64,000 bases of DNA, taken from assembly GCA_002435755.1 (NCBI GenBank), contig DIYH01000022.1:95530-159529 (forward strand), in the 5' to 3' direction. The notes beneath the pieces are model-generated. The model was not told the DNA's origin. It saw only the letters and a list, made by a program, of their open reading frames with translations, and ran no database searches. This DNA is from Flammeovirgaceae bacterium UBA6059. GTDB lineage: Bacteria > Bacteroidota > Bacteroidia > Cytophagales > Cyclobacteriaceae. The stretch's first letter is position 1. Each line of letters begins with the position of its first letter. Shown here piece by piece: positions 27,451 to 36,070 of the stretch. The position numbers and the translations under genes were made by a program.

Positions 27451-30400
27451 ATGAAGATTTTATTGACATTTTCTATAGTCGCCGGTGTGAGCATTCTGGT
27501 CAGTGCCCAAGACGGGCCAGCGGATGTCGGCACTACCGATGGCACAGGCAACCTGATACTCTGGTTGGATGCTTCTACCCTGGATATCACAGATGGCAAC
27601 AATGTAACTACCTGGCCTGATCTATCAGGCTACAACTCCAACCTCTCTCAATCCAACGTTAACGTCAAGCCTAACCTTCTCAACAATATCCTCAACAATA
27701 AGCCAGTGGTGCAATTCGATGGTGGTGATGAGGAGCTAGAAGGTACACATACACTGACAGGTGCGCCCGCCACAATTTTCTGCGTTTTCAAGTTTGATAA
27801 TGCATCACAGCCAAGTGATAATAATGACTATGTCTATAGTGTTGGCAAGACTGGTGGAGCTAATAATCAACTCAGCCTCACACGACGGAGGAGCAATGAT
27901 GCAGGCAATGAGAACAAATACTATTCATGGGATGGTGGAAGTACTCGTTTTGGCTCGACACTAACAGATCAACCTTACTTATCAAGGCAGATATTTGACA
28001 CATCTGCTCCCTTCCATGATGTATATCTCAATGGTGCCTCGGCCACTCCTACCGACTATGTCACTGCGCTGACTAGTGTCTCCTCCCAAATCAAGTTGGG
28101 AGAATGGACAGATTTTTCGCCCACCTTCGATAATCAGCTCGATGGCTACATAGCAGAATTCATCATGTATAATACAATCCTGCTCCAGGTCGAAATCAAT
28201 ATCATAGAAAACCATCTAAGTGAAAAGTACGCTATAGCCATTGCCGGCGATCTGTACACAGGAAATCTTGAGAGCGATGTTACAGGGATAGGAACCGAGA
28301 CAGATGGAAGCAAATCCCAGACATCTTCAGCCGGAATTTCCGTGTCACAATCGTCAGGCTTTGAAAATGGTGATTATCTGCTGATCGGACATGAAACCGC
28401 TTCAAACTCAATTAATACATCGGATATAGGAGATGTTACAGCTACGCTTACGGCCAGGTGGGACCGTTATTGGTATTTTGATATTACAGATGCATCTACA
28501 GCTGCTGCTGTTGATATTACTTTTGATCACACTGATGGCGATTTCTTTAACACGATCAATGGAATTGTCACTGACTATACCCTGCTATACAGGGCTACCG
28601 AGTCTGGCAACTGGACAAAGCTGACTGATGCAAGCATGGTGCAGGGAGATCAGGTAATCTTTGAAAATGTCAATATCACAAATGACGGCTACTACACATT
28701 GGGCACTACTTTCGGAGGTTTACAGCCCTTTGGGTTGGAAAAGGTGACTTTCACCACGGGTACCGGACCAGCGGGGGTAGATCAGGCTGACGGGACCGGC
28801 AACTTACAACTCTGGTTTGACGCTTCCGCAATGAATGCCGTCGAAAATGACCTCATGGTCACATGGCAAGATCTCTCAGGTTATGGACATAATGCAACAC
28901 AAGGTACTTTTTCTAAGATCCCTACATTTGACGCTAGTGTACCGGCCATCAACAACCGTGATGCTATCCTTTTTGATGAAGCGCCAGCAAACACCTCTGG
29001 CCGGTTTTACAATGGCACTCTCACTTCGCCGGTGGCCACATCCACCACATTGATCACCGTAGGGTATTTCGGGTCCGTAAATCAGGATGACGATGACAAT
29101 GACTACTTCATAGGAATAGGATCAGGTACAAGTGCCAATGAAGCACTTAGTATCAGTAGAAGACGTGCAGACGAACAACCCACACCTGGTGGTACCGATC
29201 ATCCTGACGAATACTACAGCTGGTATGGTACGGATTTGCCAAGATATGGTCCGGTGATAACCGGGCAAAACTGGAATATCTACTACCAAACCATCGATAA
29301 CAGCACGAATATTCACTCTCTTGCTATGGATGGTATCTCACAGACTGCTACGGACTATACTAGTGCCTTATCAACCAACACCGCTTTCAGTATTGGGAAA
29401 TGGCCTAATGACGAGAATAATTTCTTAGATGGAGAAATTGCTGAGATCATCTTCTTTGATAGAAAACTGAATAGTGCGGAGGACACCATAATGCACAATT
29501 ATCTATCTGCTAAATACGACCTGGCTCTACCATCTTCCAAGGACATATATGCAGGAGATGATGCCTTGAACGGAGACTATGATGAAGATGTAGCTGGTAT
29601 AGGTACTGAGGCAGATGGTTCTAATATTGTAGCCACTTCCGCTGGCTTACAGATTGTTATAGCAAATACTTTCGCCAACGGGGAATACCTTATGCTAGGT
29701 CATAATACTGTTACTAATACTGCTAATGGATCAGACCCCAACTTACCCAACCATATCAAAGAGCGGTCAAATCGCGATTGGTATTTTGACATCACTACAT
29801 CAACCAACATTGTGGTAGACATACTTTTTGATCTCTCGGAGTTAGAAGTTGAACTACCTGCAAGTGATGCCTCAAACTACGTATTGATATACCGCGCTGA
29901 CAATAGTTCAGATTGGTCGGTGGAGGCAGTTGCCAGCTCCTATTCCAATGATCAGATATTCCTGGACAATGTCGCCCTTGTTAATGATGGTTATTATACC
30001 ATTGGTACCCTCAACAATAATGACAGTCCCCTACCTGTAGAGCTGGTGGCGTTGGAGGCATATCAGAAAGATCAATCAATTATGATAGAATGGATGACGG
30101 CCACTGAACTTGGCAATGAAGAATTCCACGTATTGCACTCTCTCGATGGTTTCAGCTACGAGGTTGTTGATAAAGTAGATGGGCAAGGTACATCCATCCA
30201 ACAGCACCATTATCAAGTCATTCACGACCACCCATCACAAGGGATCAATTACTATAAGTTATTACAATTAGACTTTGATGGGCAAAAGGAAAGTAGTGAG
30301 GTTGTCGCAACACTTTTTGATGACATATCAGCATTGGCTATTAACCTTTATCCCATACCAGCCAATAACGAGGTACACCTCGTACTACCTTCTAATGATT

Positions 30401-30582
30401 TTGACGATGCTCTAGACGTAGCAATATACGACCTTCAAGGGCAGGTAAAAATGAGGGGAATATTGAATGGAAGAACAATTGACGTTACCGCGCTCCCCGA
30501 TGGAATGTATTTACTCAGACTTCAGAGTTTAAATGAGGCCTCCGAGCCTTCAGTTCACAAGATTATTATTAACCACAATTAA
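27451..30582 (+). CDS. Large duplicated LamG-like surface protein with T9SS C-terminal domain
   Basis: Predicted secreted or cell-surface protein of 1043 residues. A signal peptide (1-19) ends VSAQ. Two homologous units follow, about 25-430 and 450-860. Each starts with DGTGNLxLWxDAS and TWxDLSGY, continues as a concanavalin-like beta domain, then has ENHLSEKYAIA or MHNYLSAKYDLA and a segment with AGIGTEADGS / TGIGTETDGS. After VELVALEAYQKDQSIMIEW (a fibronectin-like stalk) comes a C-terminal T9SS type A sorting domain (INLYPIPANNEVHLVL, DLQGQVKMRG, LPDGMYLLRL). Ligand unknown; carbohydrate or adhesion roles are typical of such folds. It directly follows the LytTR operon and shares its repeats. 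Confidence 0.85.
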   Translation: MKILLTFSIVAGVSILVSAQDGPADVGTTDGTGNLILWLDASTLDITDGNNVTTWPDLSGYNSNLSQSNVNVKPNLLNNILNNKPVVQFDGGDEELEGTHTLTGAPATIFCVFKFDNASQPSDNNDYVYSVGKTGGANNQLSLTRRRSNDAGNENKYYSWDGGSTRFGSTLTDQPYLSRQIFDTSAPFHDVYLNGASATPTDYVTALTSVSSQIKLGEWTDFSPTFDNQLDGYIAEFIMYNTILLQVEINIIENHLSEKYAIAIAGDLYTGNLESDVTGIGTETDGSKSQTSSAGISVSQSSGFENGDYLLIGHETASNSINTSDIGDVTATLTARWDRYWYFDITDASTAAAVDITFDHTDGDFFNTINGIVTDYTLLYRATESGNWTKLTDASMVQGDQVIFENVNITNDGYYTLGTTFGGLQPFGLEKVTFTTGTGPAGVDQADGTGNLQLWFDASAMNAVENDLMVTWQDLSGYGHNATQGTFSKIPTFDASVPAINNRDAILFDEAPANTSGRFYNGTLTSPVATSTTLITVGYFGSVNQDDDDNDYFIGIGSGTSANEALSISRRRADEQPTPGGTDHPDEYYSWYGTDLPRYGPVITGQNWNIYYQTIDNSTNIHSLAMDGISQTATDYTSALSTNTAFSIGKWPNDENNFLDGEIAEIIFFDRKLNSAEDTIMHNYLSAKYDLALPSSKDIYAGDDALNGDYDEDVAGIGTEADGSNIVATSAGLQIVIANTFANGEYLMLGHNTVTNTANGSDPNLPNHIKERSNRDWYFDITTSTNIVVDILFDLSELEVELPASDASNYVLIYRADNSSDWSVEAVASSYSNDQIFLDNVALVNDGYYTIGTLNNNDSPLPVELVALEAYQKDQSIMIEWMTATELGNEEFHVLHSLDGFSYEVVDKVDGQGTSIQQHHYQVIHDHPSQGINYYKLLQLDFDGQKESSEVVATLFDDISALAINLYPIPANNEVHLVLPSNDFDDALDVAIYDLQGQVKMRGILNGRTIDVTALPDGMYLLRLQSLNEASEPSVHKIIINHN

Positions 30583-30589
30583 TTAAGTC

Positions 30590-31057
30590 ATGACGATTTC
30601 AACCAGCTACAATCCGGACGTAGAAGATCGGATACTAAGAATACTATTGTCCGATGAGCGAAAAACTAAGGTTTTAAAAAACTTAAAAGATATGCTTACC
30701 AAGATCAACAGAGATCAACTCAGTAGCCAGGGTAGACAGCTGATCACGGTGGTAGAGAGGCTTTTAGATAATTTTTATCTATATGAAAATAATATGGACA
30801 AGATGTTGGTTTGTATTGATCACACGAATACTCTTCAGGTGGAGAGACTTTTATCACTTGCGCCCGACCTTACATCTTCTGAGCTTAAGCTTTGCAATCT
30901 CGTTACCATGAATCTTGATAATCAGCAAATAGCAGAAGTATTTGGTATAGAGTCAGCTTCGGTTAGTGTTAAGAAATATAGGATCAAAAAGAAGTTGGGC
31001 ATTGAAAAGGCTTCTCTTTTCAATTTTCTGGTCAGGCAAAAAAGCATAAGACATTGA
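30590..31057 (+). CDS. Small orphan HTH (LuxR-like) transcription regulator
   Basis: Cytoplasmic protein of 155 residues. The N-terminal 80 residues are helical and charged, with no receiver signature. The C-terminus has LTSSELKLCNLVTMNLDNQ followed by QIAEVFGIESASVSVKKYRI, the LuxR/GerE-like helix-turn-helix in the form found at the end of Bacteroidota TPR regulators (the -KKYRIKKKLG- pattern). It starts seven bases after the surface-protein stop, so it is probably co-transcribed and may feed back on the same locus. A fixed N-terminal partner is not visible. Confidence 0.72.
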   Translation: MTISTSYNPDVEDRILRILLSDERKTKVLKNLKDMLTKINRDQLSSQGRQLITVVERLLDNFYLYENNMDKMLVCIDHTNTLQVERLLSLAPDLTSSELKLCNLVTMNLDNQQIAEVFGIESASVSVKKYRIKKKLGIEKASLFNFLVRQKSIRH

Positions 31058-31101
31058 CCAGCAATCAACGCCTTACACCCTGAACAAAAACGTTGGACTA
31101 G

Positions 31102-31362
31102 TCAGTCCTTACCAGGAAGATTAGGTGTCAACCAGTGGTAGGCTACCAGCCAAACGTCATAAGCCGTTCGTCTTGTCGGATCATACTTCGATGGGTTGAC
31201 GGCTTTCTGCTTTTTCATTGCCTGATAAGCCATTCTTTTGTGTTTCATCTTATAGGTATAGGACTTTCCCTTGGGTACGACACACGAACATCCTGATAAA
31301 AAAGCTACTTGGAAACAAAGCCCCAATATGAGCACCTTGTATGCTTTTCTAAGATAACTCAT
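31102..31362 (-). CDS. Small lipoprotein, function unknown
   Basis: Protein of 86 residues with a lipoprotein signal: a basic start, hydrophobic core, and the lipobox LSGC with the acylated Cys at about 25. The mature part is short and basic (KGKSYTYKMKHKRMAYQAMK), followed by YDVWLVAYHWLTPNLPG. I do not recognise a characterised family. Its ATG overlaps the stop of the 46-residue gene upstream (ATGA) and has a strong AGGAGGT five bases before it, rare in this phylum. Confidence 0.7.
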   Translation of the reverse strand: MSYLRKAYKVLILGLCFQVAFLSGCSCVVPKGKSYTYKMKHKRMAYQAMKKQKAVNPSKYDPTRRTAYDVWLVAYHWLTPNLPGKD

Positions 31363-31499
31363 TCGGACCTCCTTTCTGATTGCTCTGTTTGAAGGTCTTC
31401 CGCACCTACTGATAACGCAGTAGAAACGTAGGCAAACAGGCCATTAAGGATGAATGTAATGAGCAGGCCTAGAACAAGTGGTTTAATATTTCTTGACAT
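31359..31499 (-). CDS. 46-residue single-helix membrane protein, coupled to the lipoprotein gene
   Basis: Small frame from ATG (31497-31499) to TGA (31359-31361). The product begins MSRNIKPLVLGLLITFILN, then GLFAYVSTALS forms the rest of one membrane helix, followed by an acidic tail (GAEDLQTEQSERRSE). The stop overlaps the next ATG as ATGA, and the tail codons supply the AGGAGGT ribosome site for it. Start, helix, charged tail and coupling together support a real gene. No family recognised; it may work with the lipoprotein. Confidence 0.6.
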   Translation of the reverse strand: MSRNIKPLVLGLLITFILNGLFAYVSTALSVGAEDLQTEQSERRSE

Positions 31500-31720
31500 A
31501 GCATTATTGTTTGTTTGAAAATGATTTCAACAATGCTAGCCAGTAAGAAGAGGCCTGAGAAAAATCTACATATACATCTGATTATCAGAGTTATACATTA
31601 ATAATACAAAGTATTACATTATATATACAACATTAGATTATTTATATAAATTAACAGAATAATACAGTGTTCTGCTAGCACATTTACAGAATGATCTAAG
31701 AAATGAATCAGGGTGTTTAG

Positions 31721-32677
31721 TTAGGCTCGCTTAAAGAAAGAATCTACAAACTCTCTCTTGTTGAAGACCTGGAGATCATCCACCTTTTCTCCTACGCCGA
31801 TGTACTTAACAGGAATTTTGAATTGGTCAGAAATACCGATCACAACTCCTCCTTTTGCTGTCCCATCAAGCTTTGTAATAGCAAGCGAAGTGACTTGGGT
31901 AGCCTTGGTAAACTCTTGTGCCTGTACAAAGGCATTCTGACCTGTGGAGCCATCAAGCACGAGCATTACATCATGTGGAGCATCTTCAATGAATTTCTGA
32001 ACTACCCTTTTGATCTTGGTGAGCTCATTCATCAAGTTGACCTTTGTATGAAGTCGTCCAGCTGTATCAATGATGACTACATCTGCATTATCCTCCACTC
32101 CTCTTTTCACCGCATCGAATGCTACACTTGCAGGATCTGTGTTCATGCCATGGGAGACCACCGGCACACCTACACGTTCTCCCCACAGGATCAACTGGTC
32201 AACAGCTGCCGCTCTAAAGGTATCAGCAGCACCAAGGACCACTTTTTTGCCTGCTGCTTTATATTGTGCCGACAGCTTTCCAATGGTGGTAGTCTTACCT
32301 ACCCCATTTACTCCGACTACCAACAGAACGTATGGTTTCTTACCTTCAGGGATCTCGAAATCCTTAAGATCTACTGTATTGTTTTCCGATAGGAGCTCAG
32401 CTATCTCATCTCGTAGTATCTGATCAAGCTCATCTGTGCCCAGGTACTTGTCTTTGGCTACTCTCTCTTCAATACGCTCAATGATCTTAAGAGTGGTATC
32501 AATACCTACATCAGAAGTAATGAGCACTTCTTCGAGCTCATCGAGCACCTCGTCATCCACCTTAGACTTACCGACTACAGCCTTTGAGAGTTTGCCGAAG
32601 AAGCTCTGCTTAGACTTTTCGAGTCCCTTGTCGAGAGATTCTTTTTTCTCTTTGGAGAATATACCGAATAAAGCCAT
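31721..32677 (-). CDS. ftsY: Signal recognition particle receptor FtsY
   Basis: SRP receptor GTPase, 318 residues, which docks ribosome-SRP complexes at the inner membrane. The short N domain (about 20-95) is followed by the G domain with GVNGVGKTTTIGKL (G1), DTFRAAA, DTAGR (DTAGRLHTKVNLM) and TKLDGTAKGG (G4), ending in the GVGEKVDDLQVFN closing motif. There is no long acidic A domain, as usual in Bacteroidota. The gene is separated from the ribosomal-protein operon upstream by a strong terminator (32704-32729), so it has its own promoter. Confidence 0.96.
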   Translation of the reverse strand: MALFGIFSKEKKESLDKGLEKSKQSFFGKLSKAVVGKSKVDDEVLDELEEVLITSDVGIDTTLKIIERIEERVAKDKYLGTDELDQILRDEIAELLSENNTVDLKDFEIPEGKKPYVLLVVGVNGVGKTTTIGKLSAQYKAAGKKVVLGAADTFRAAAVDQLILWGERVGVPVVSHGMNTDPASVAFDAVKRGVEDNADVVIIDTAGRLHTKVNLMNELTKIKRVVQKFIEDAPHDVMLVLDGSTGQNAFVQAQEFTKATQVTSLAITKLDGTAKGGVVIGISDQFKIPVKYIGVGEKVDDLQVFNKREFVDSFFKRA

Positions 32678-32703
32678 GCTATTTGGTCTTAAGGTGGTTT
32701 AAC

Positions 32704-32729
32704 AAAAAAAGTCCCAAAAAGGGACTTTT
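32704..32729 (-). terminator. Rho-independent terminator of the rpmB-rpmG-DUF4295 operon
   Basis: AAAAGTCCC (32707-32715) and GGGACTTTT (32721-32729) pair perfectly over nine bases around a five-base loop. Reading on the minus strand, the stem is followed by seven T (complement of 32704-32710). It begins 28 bases after the DUF4295 stop. The A-rich side also gives T bases on the plus strand, so it may stop transcription both ways. Confidence 0.9.
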
Positions 32730-32756
32730 ACTATTTCTTACGATCGAAGATGATGA

Positions 32757-32909
32757 TTACTTAGACAATACTGCCTTCACCTGATCTTCAGTTACCATCT
32801 CTTCTCTGAAGGTATAAGCGCCAGTCTTATCAGACTTCACTGCCTTGATAACTTTGGCATACTTGATACCACCTTTCTGCTTCAGGGTTGCTACTACTTT
32901 CTTAGCCAT
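32757..32909 (-). CDS. DUF4295 small protein
   Basis: Protein of 50 residues starting MAKKVVATLKQKGGIKYAKV and ending QVKAVLSK. It is a short basic Bacteroidota protein always found beside rpmG, and is annotated as DUF4295. It lies two bases after the rpmG stop and shares the rpmB transcript. Its abundance of Lys and fixed company suggest a ribosome-associated part, but no function is established. The operon terminator follows. Confidence 0.85.
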   Translation of the reverse strand: MAKKVVATLKQKGGIKYAKVIKAVKSDKTGAYTFREEMVTEDQVKAVLSK

Positions 32910-32911
32910 GG

Positions 32912-33094
32912 TTACTTAATTTCTTTATGAACAGTTACCTTTTTCAATACAGGGTTATACTTCTTCAGCTCTAGTCTCTCAGTAGTATTCTTTCTGTTTT
33001 TAGTCGTGATGTATCTCGATGTACCAGGCATGCCTGTCTCTTTGTGCTCTGTGCACTCTAGGATTACCTGTACTCTGTTACCTTTCTTAGCCAT
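32912..33094 (-). CDS. rpmG: Ribosomal protein bL33
   Basis: Large-subunit ribosomal protein of 60 residues. The family core is present: RVQVILECTEHKE, then GTSRYITTKNRKNTTERL and LELKKYNPVLKK. Only one Cys (in ILECTE) is present, so this is the zinc-free version without the two CxxC pairs. It sits in the conserved order rpmB, rpmG, DUF4295. Confidence 0.95.
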   Translation of the reverse strand: MAKKGNRVQVILECTEHKETGMPGTSRYITTKNRKNTTERLELKKYNPVLKKVTVHKEIK

Positions 33095-33115
33095 CGCTTG
33101 GTATTATTTATACTC

Positions 33116-33355
33116 TTATACTATTACGTTACCGGACTTAGCTGCTTTTTTTAATACAGCTGTGATACCATTCTTATTGATAGTACGAAGTGCAGTGGTA
33201 GACACTTTCAAAGTCACCCAACGATCTTCTTCCGGGATGTAGAATCTCTTAGTGTGAAGGTTCGGATAGAACTTTCTTTTCGTCTTATTATTGGCGTGGG
33301 AAACGTTATTTCCAACGCGCGGACGCTTACCTGTTACCTGACAAACCTTAGACAT
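33116..33355 (-). CDS. rpmB: Ribosomal protein bL28
   Basis: Large-subunit ribosomal protein of 79 residues. The start MSKVCQVTGKRPRVGNNVSH is the family N-terminus, so I placed the start at 33355. The frame stays open up to 33448, but those extra 31 codons overlap the upstream DUF5522 gene and have no family match. The zinc-type Cys pairs are absent. First gene of the rpmB-rpmG-DUF4295 operon. Confidence 0.95.
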   Translation of the reverse strand: MSKVCQVTGKRPRVGNNVSHANNKTKRKFYPNLHTKRFYIPEEDRWVTLKVSTTALRTINKNGITAVLKKAAKSGNVIV

Positions 33356-33422
33356 TTCTGTTGATTTTTTGAAACGGACTGCAAATATCGCAATTACAGC
33401 CTGATTTGCAAAAAGGCGGCTA

Positions 33423-33602
33423 TTAATTAGATGACTTTTTTTGGTCATGTATACCGTAAGGACAGTGCTTGCATCCGGACTTGCAGCAATACCCTCTTCT
33501 CAGATGGTACTTAGCAGTAAAAACTAGGAAGCCTTGTTCATTGTAATAGTACTCATCTTGAGCCAATCCTCGATACCCCAATTTTGTAATTTTGCCTGCC
33601 AT
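33423..33602 (-). CDS. DUF5522 Cys-rich small protein
   Basis: Frame of 59 residues from ATG (33600-33602) to TAA (33423-33425). It starts MAGKITKLGYRGLAQDEYYY, then has NEQGFLVFTAKYHLRRGYCC and the Cys cluster CCKSGCKHCPYG (Cys 39, 40, 44, 47). This is the DUF5522 pattern, which probably binds a metal. Divergent from rocD, with 129 bases between the start codons. It sits upstream of rpmB on the same strand (67 bases). Function unknown. Confidence 0.8.
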   Translation of the reverse strand: MAGKITKLGYRGLAQDEYYYNEQGFLVFTAKYHLRRGYCCKSGCKHCPYGIHDQKKSSN

Positions 33603-33683
33603 TTTCTTATCTGATCGCTACAACAAGGGGTAGTGGAAATTGTTCAGAAATCGCCTAAAATTTTAAATTCAGGGCGATTTCGC

Positions 33684-33691
33684 TAATTTTG
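33684..33691 (+). promoter_or_regulatory. -7 promoter box TAATTTTG before rocD
   Basis: Exact match to TAnnTTTG, 40 bases before the rocD ATG. No TTG stands at the expected 17-23-base distance, so only the -7 element is supported. Confidence 0.4.
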
Positions 33692-33731
33692 AGCCTTGTT
33701 TTTATAGAAACCCACTTTAAACGGAATAGAC

Positions 33732-35015
33732 ATGATTCACAACGTAGCAACAAGTAAGGAAGCGATGCAGTTGGAGGACAAATATGGTGCTCACAACTAC
33801 CATCCCCTACCTGTAGTACTCTCCAAAGGTGAGGGAGTTTTTGTATGGGATGTTGAAGGAAAAAAATATTTTGATTTCCTGTCAGCCTATTCGGCTGTGA
33901 ATCAGGGTCACTGCCATCCCCGGATTGTGGGTGCACTCAAGGAGCAGGCTGATACACTGACGCTCACCTCCCGTGCTTTCTATAACGATGCGCTAGGCAG
34001 TTATGAAAAGTACGTTACCGAGTACTTTGGCTTTCATAAGGTACTACCTATGAATACCGGAGCTGAAGGTGTGGAAACAGCCATCAAGATATGTCGAAAG
34101 TGGGGTTACGAAAAGAAGGGGGTACCCGAAAATGAAGGAGAGATCATTGTATTTGATCAAAACTTTCACGGTAGGACTACCACTATTATCTCTTTTAGTA
34201 GTGACGCTGGGGCTCGTAAGAACTTCGGGCCATTTACACATGGTTTTGTGAAGATCCCTTACAACGACGTTGAGGAATTGGAGCGTGCTCTAAAACGTCC
34301 TAATGTGGTTGGCGTGCTTGTTGAGCCTATCCAGGGTGAAGCGGGGGTTAATGTCCCCAATGACGATTTTATCCCAGCCGTTGGTGAGTTATGTAAAAAA
34401 CACAATGCATTATTCATCGCTGATGAAATTCAAACCGGTATTGGTAGAACAGGGAGTTTCCTGGCGGTTTGTGGTAACTGTACTTGTGAGCATCACTGCG
34501 AGCGACAGTCGACTTACACCAAGCCCGATATGCTGATACTTGGCAAAGCAATATCCGGAGGAGTATATCCAGTTTCAGCGGTCCTTGCAGACAATGAGGT
34601 CATGAGTGTTATCACTCCCGGCACACACGGTTCTACATTCGGAGGCAATCCTCTTGCCTGCGAAGTGGCTCTGGCGGCATTGAGAGTAATCGACGATGAA
34701 CATCTGACTCAGAATGCCAGGAAGCTAGGAAAGATATTCAGAGATCGAATGGCTGCCTTTGCAGAAAAATCAGAAATGGTAACTCTGGTAAGGGGTAGAG
34801 GCCTTTTGAATGCTGTAGTCATCAATGATCATCCTGACAGCTCAACTGCCTGGGACATATGCGTTGCACTTAAAGACAATGGCCTTCTTGCTAAGCCCAC
34901 CCATGGTAATATCATTCGCTTTGCGCCTCCTCTCGTCATGACTGAAGAGCAACTTCACGAATGCTGTGACATCATAGAACGCACTATTGCGGAATACGAA
35001 GCAGTTGAGGCCTGA
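33732..35015 (+). CDS. rocD: Ornithine aminotransferase (ornithine--oxo-acid transaminase)
   Basis: PLP-dependent class III aminotransferase of 427 residues that converts ornithine and 2-oxoglutarate to glutamate semialdehyde and glutamate. Seen: DVEGKKYFDFLSAYSAVNQG, MNTGAEGVETAIKICRKWGY, the Asp of the pyridine-N contact in LFIADEIQTGIGRTG, and the PLP Lys in LILGKAISGGVYPVSAVLAD. An unusual Cys-rich insertion, CGNCTCEHHCERQ, sits between GRTGSFLAV and KPDMLILGKA, where most family members have a short loop. The DUF4870 gene starts within its stop (TGATG). Confidence 0.9.
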   Translation: MIHNVATSKEAMQLEDKYGAHNYHPLPVVLSKGEGVFVWDVEGKKYFDFLSAYSAVNQGHCHPRIVGALKEQADTLTLTSRAFYNDALGSYEKYVTEYFGFHKVLPMNTGAEGVETAIKICRKWGYEKKGVPENEGEIIVFDQNFHGRTTTIISFSSDAGARKNFGPFTHGFVKIPYNDVEELERALKRPNVVGVLVEPIQGEAGVNVPNDDFIPAVGELCKKHNALFIADEIQTGIGRTGSFLAVCGNCTCEHHCERQSTYTKPDMLILGKAISGGVYPVSAVLADNEVMSVITPGTHGSTFGGNPLACEVALAALRVIDDEHLTQNARKLGKIFRDRMAAFAEKSEMVTLVRGRGLLNAVVINDHPDSSTAWDICVALKDNGLLAKPTHGNIIRFAPPLVMTEEQLHECCDIIERTIAEYEAVEA

Positions 35016-35347
35016 TGACTAATAGACAATGGATCATACTGGCGCACTTAGGCACGCTGTTAGGCTATGTTGTAGCATTTGGCACGTTTATCGTGCCTCT
35101 CGTGATCTATTTGTCAAAAAAAGATGAGAGTGAGGAAATAGCACGACATGCTAAGGCCTCACTCAATTTTCAAATCTCCATGGCTATTTATATGATCCCC
35201 GCCGTACTGTTAGCCTTTATTTTGATTGGGGTACCATTGGTCATCCTTCTTGTCGTGACCAATCTGGTTTGCGTAATTGTAGCTACAATCAAAGCCGATC
35301 AAGGTGAACTCTATCAGTATCCTGGTACAATCAATTTTATCAGGTAG
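35015..35347 (+). CDS. DUF4870 membrane protein
   Basis: Small integral membrane protein of 110 residues. It begins RQWIILAHLGTLLGY, the DUF4870/Tic20-like opening, with a helix near 10-33 and a conserved charged turn (SKKDESEEIARHAKASLNFQ), then two more helices (50-75 and 77-95). No function known. The ATG overlaps the rocD stop by one base. Confidence 0.8.
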   Translation: MTNRQWIILAHLGTLLGYVVAFGTFIVPLVIYLSKKDESEEIARHAKASLNFQISMAIYMIPAVLLAFILIGVPLVILLVVTNLVCVIVATIKADQGELYQYPGTINFIR

Positions 35348-35354
35348 TCATACG

Positions 35355-35603
35355 ATGGAATCCGGTGATAGAGAAACTGAAAGTCTCAGGTTAGAGCTGG
35401 AAGATTTAAAAGAGGCTCTGTTTTTAGCCCAAGCAGACCTTGAAAAGTCACGAACTGTCAATATCGCATTAAGAGGATTTATCCAAAACCTCTATGAGAG
35501 TTGTGAAGCAATGGAGGATACAGAATTGCAAGTGAGCCAGGTGATCGAAAACCTCAGGAAAAACATCCGAGTGTTTGCCAAAGATCACTTGATAAGACTC
35601 TAA
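35355..35603 (+). CDS. Small coiled-coil protein, function unknown
   Basis: Protein of 82 residues starting MESGDRETESLRLELEDLKE; the frame stays open 17 codons further up, but those overlap the DUF4870 gene. Residues 8-40 form a predicted coiled coil (heptad Leu), followed by FIQNLYESCEAMEDTELQ. No family recognised. It probably belongs to the rocD-DUF4870 transcript (seven-base gap). Confidence 0.5.
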   Translation: MESGDRETESLRLELEDLKEALFLAQADLEKSRTVNIALRGFIQNLYESCEAMEDTELQVSQVIENLRKNIRVFAKDHLIRL

Positions 35604-35728
35604 AGGCCCGTTAACAAAGCAAACTCAAACCAGTATCTAATCGACACTATGCAATCCTCAGACTTATAGCGCTGATTAGTTTTTTGGCAAAATCGAAACA
35701 ACCATCAATGAATGGCGTATGAGTTAAT

Positions 35729-36070
35729 ATGAAAGGCACAAATCTGGGTGAACTTGAAGAATTGATATTGCTTTCCGTAGCTAATCTGGCAGAACAGGCC
35801 TATGGTTTGGCTATAAGGGATTTTATCAAAGAAAGGTGTGCGCGATCCGTAAGTATCAGTACTGTACATGCTACCATCCATCGATTGGAAGACAAAGGTT
35901 ATCTCACATCTCGATATGACAACTCATCGGCAGCCGAGCGAGGTGGCAGACCAAAGCTGATTTTTAACATTTCTTCCGCCGGACGTGAGGCCATTAGAGT
36001 TGCGCGGGACCAGCGCAACAATCTTTGGAATACGATTCCGAGCTTGTCCTTCAATATAGCACTTACATGA
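35729..36070 (+). CDS. PadR-family transcription regulator
   Basis: Winged-helix DNA-binding protein of 113 residues. The N-terminus LGELEELILLSVANLAEQAY is the PadR opening, followed by SISTVHATIHRLEDKGYL (recognition helix and wing) and RGGRPKLIFNISSAGREAI, the wing hairpin. It lacks a long C-terminal dimerisation domain, as usual for the short PadR-s2 type. Its stop overlaps the start of the FtsX-type permease (ATGA), an arrangement common in this phylum, so it probably controls that gene. Confidence 0.88.
   Translation: MKGTNLGELEELILLSVANLAEQAYGLAIRDFIKERCARSVSISTVHATIHRLEDKGYLTSRYDNSSAAERGGRPKLIFNISSAGREAIRVARDQRNNLWNTIPSLSFNIALT

Noticed and set aside
31823..32392. 189-codon plus-strand open frame inside ftsY
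   Set aside because: It is antisense to an unambiguous FtsY with all GTPase motifs and has random composition.
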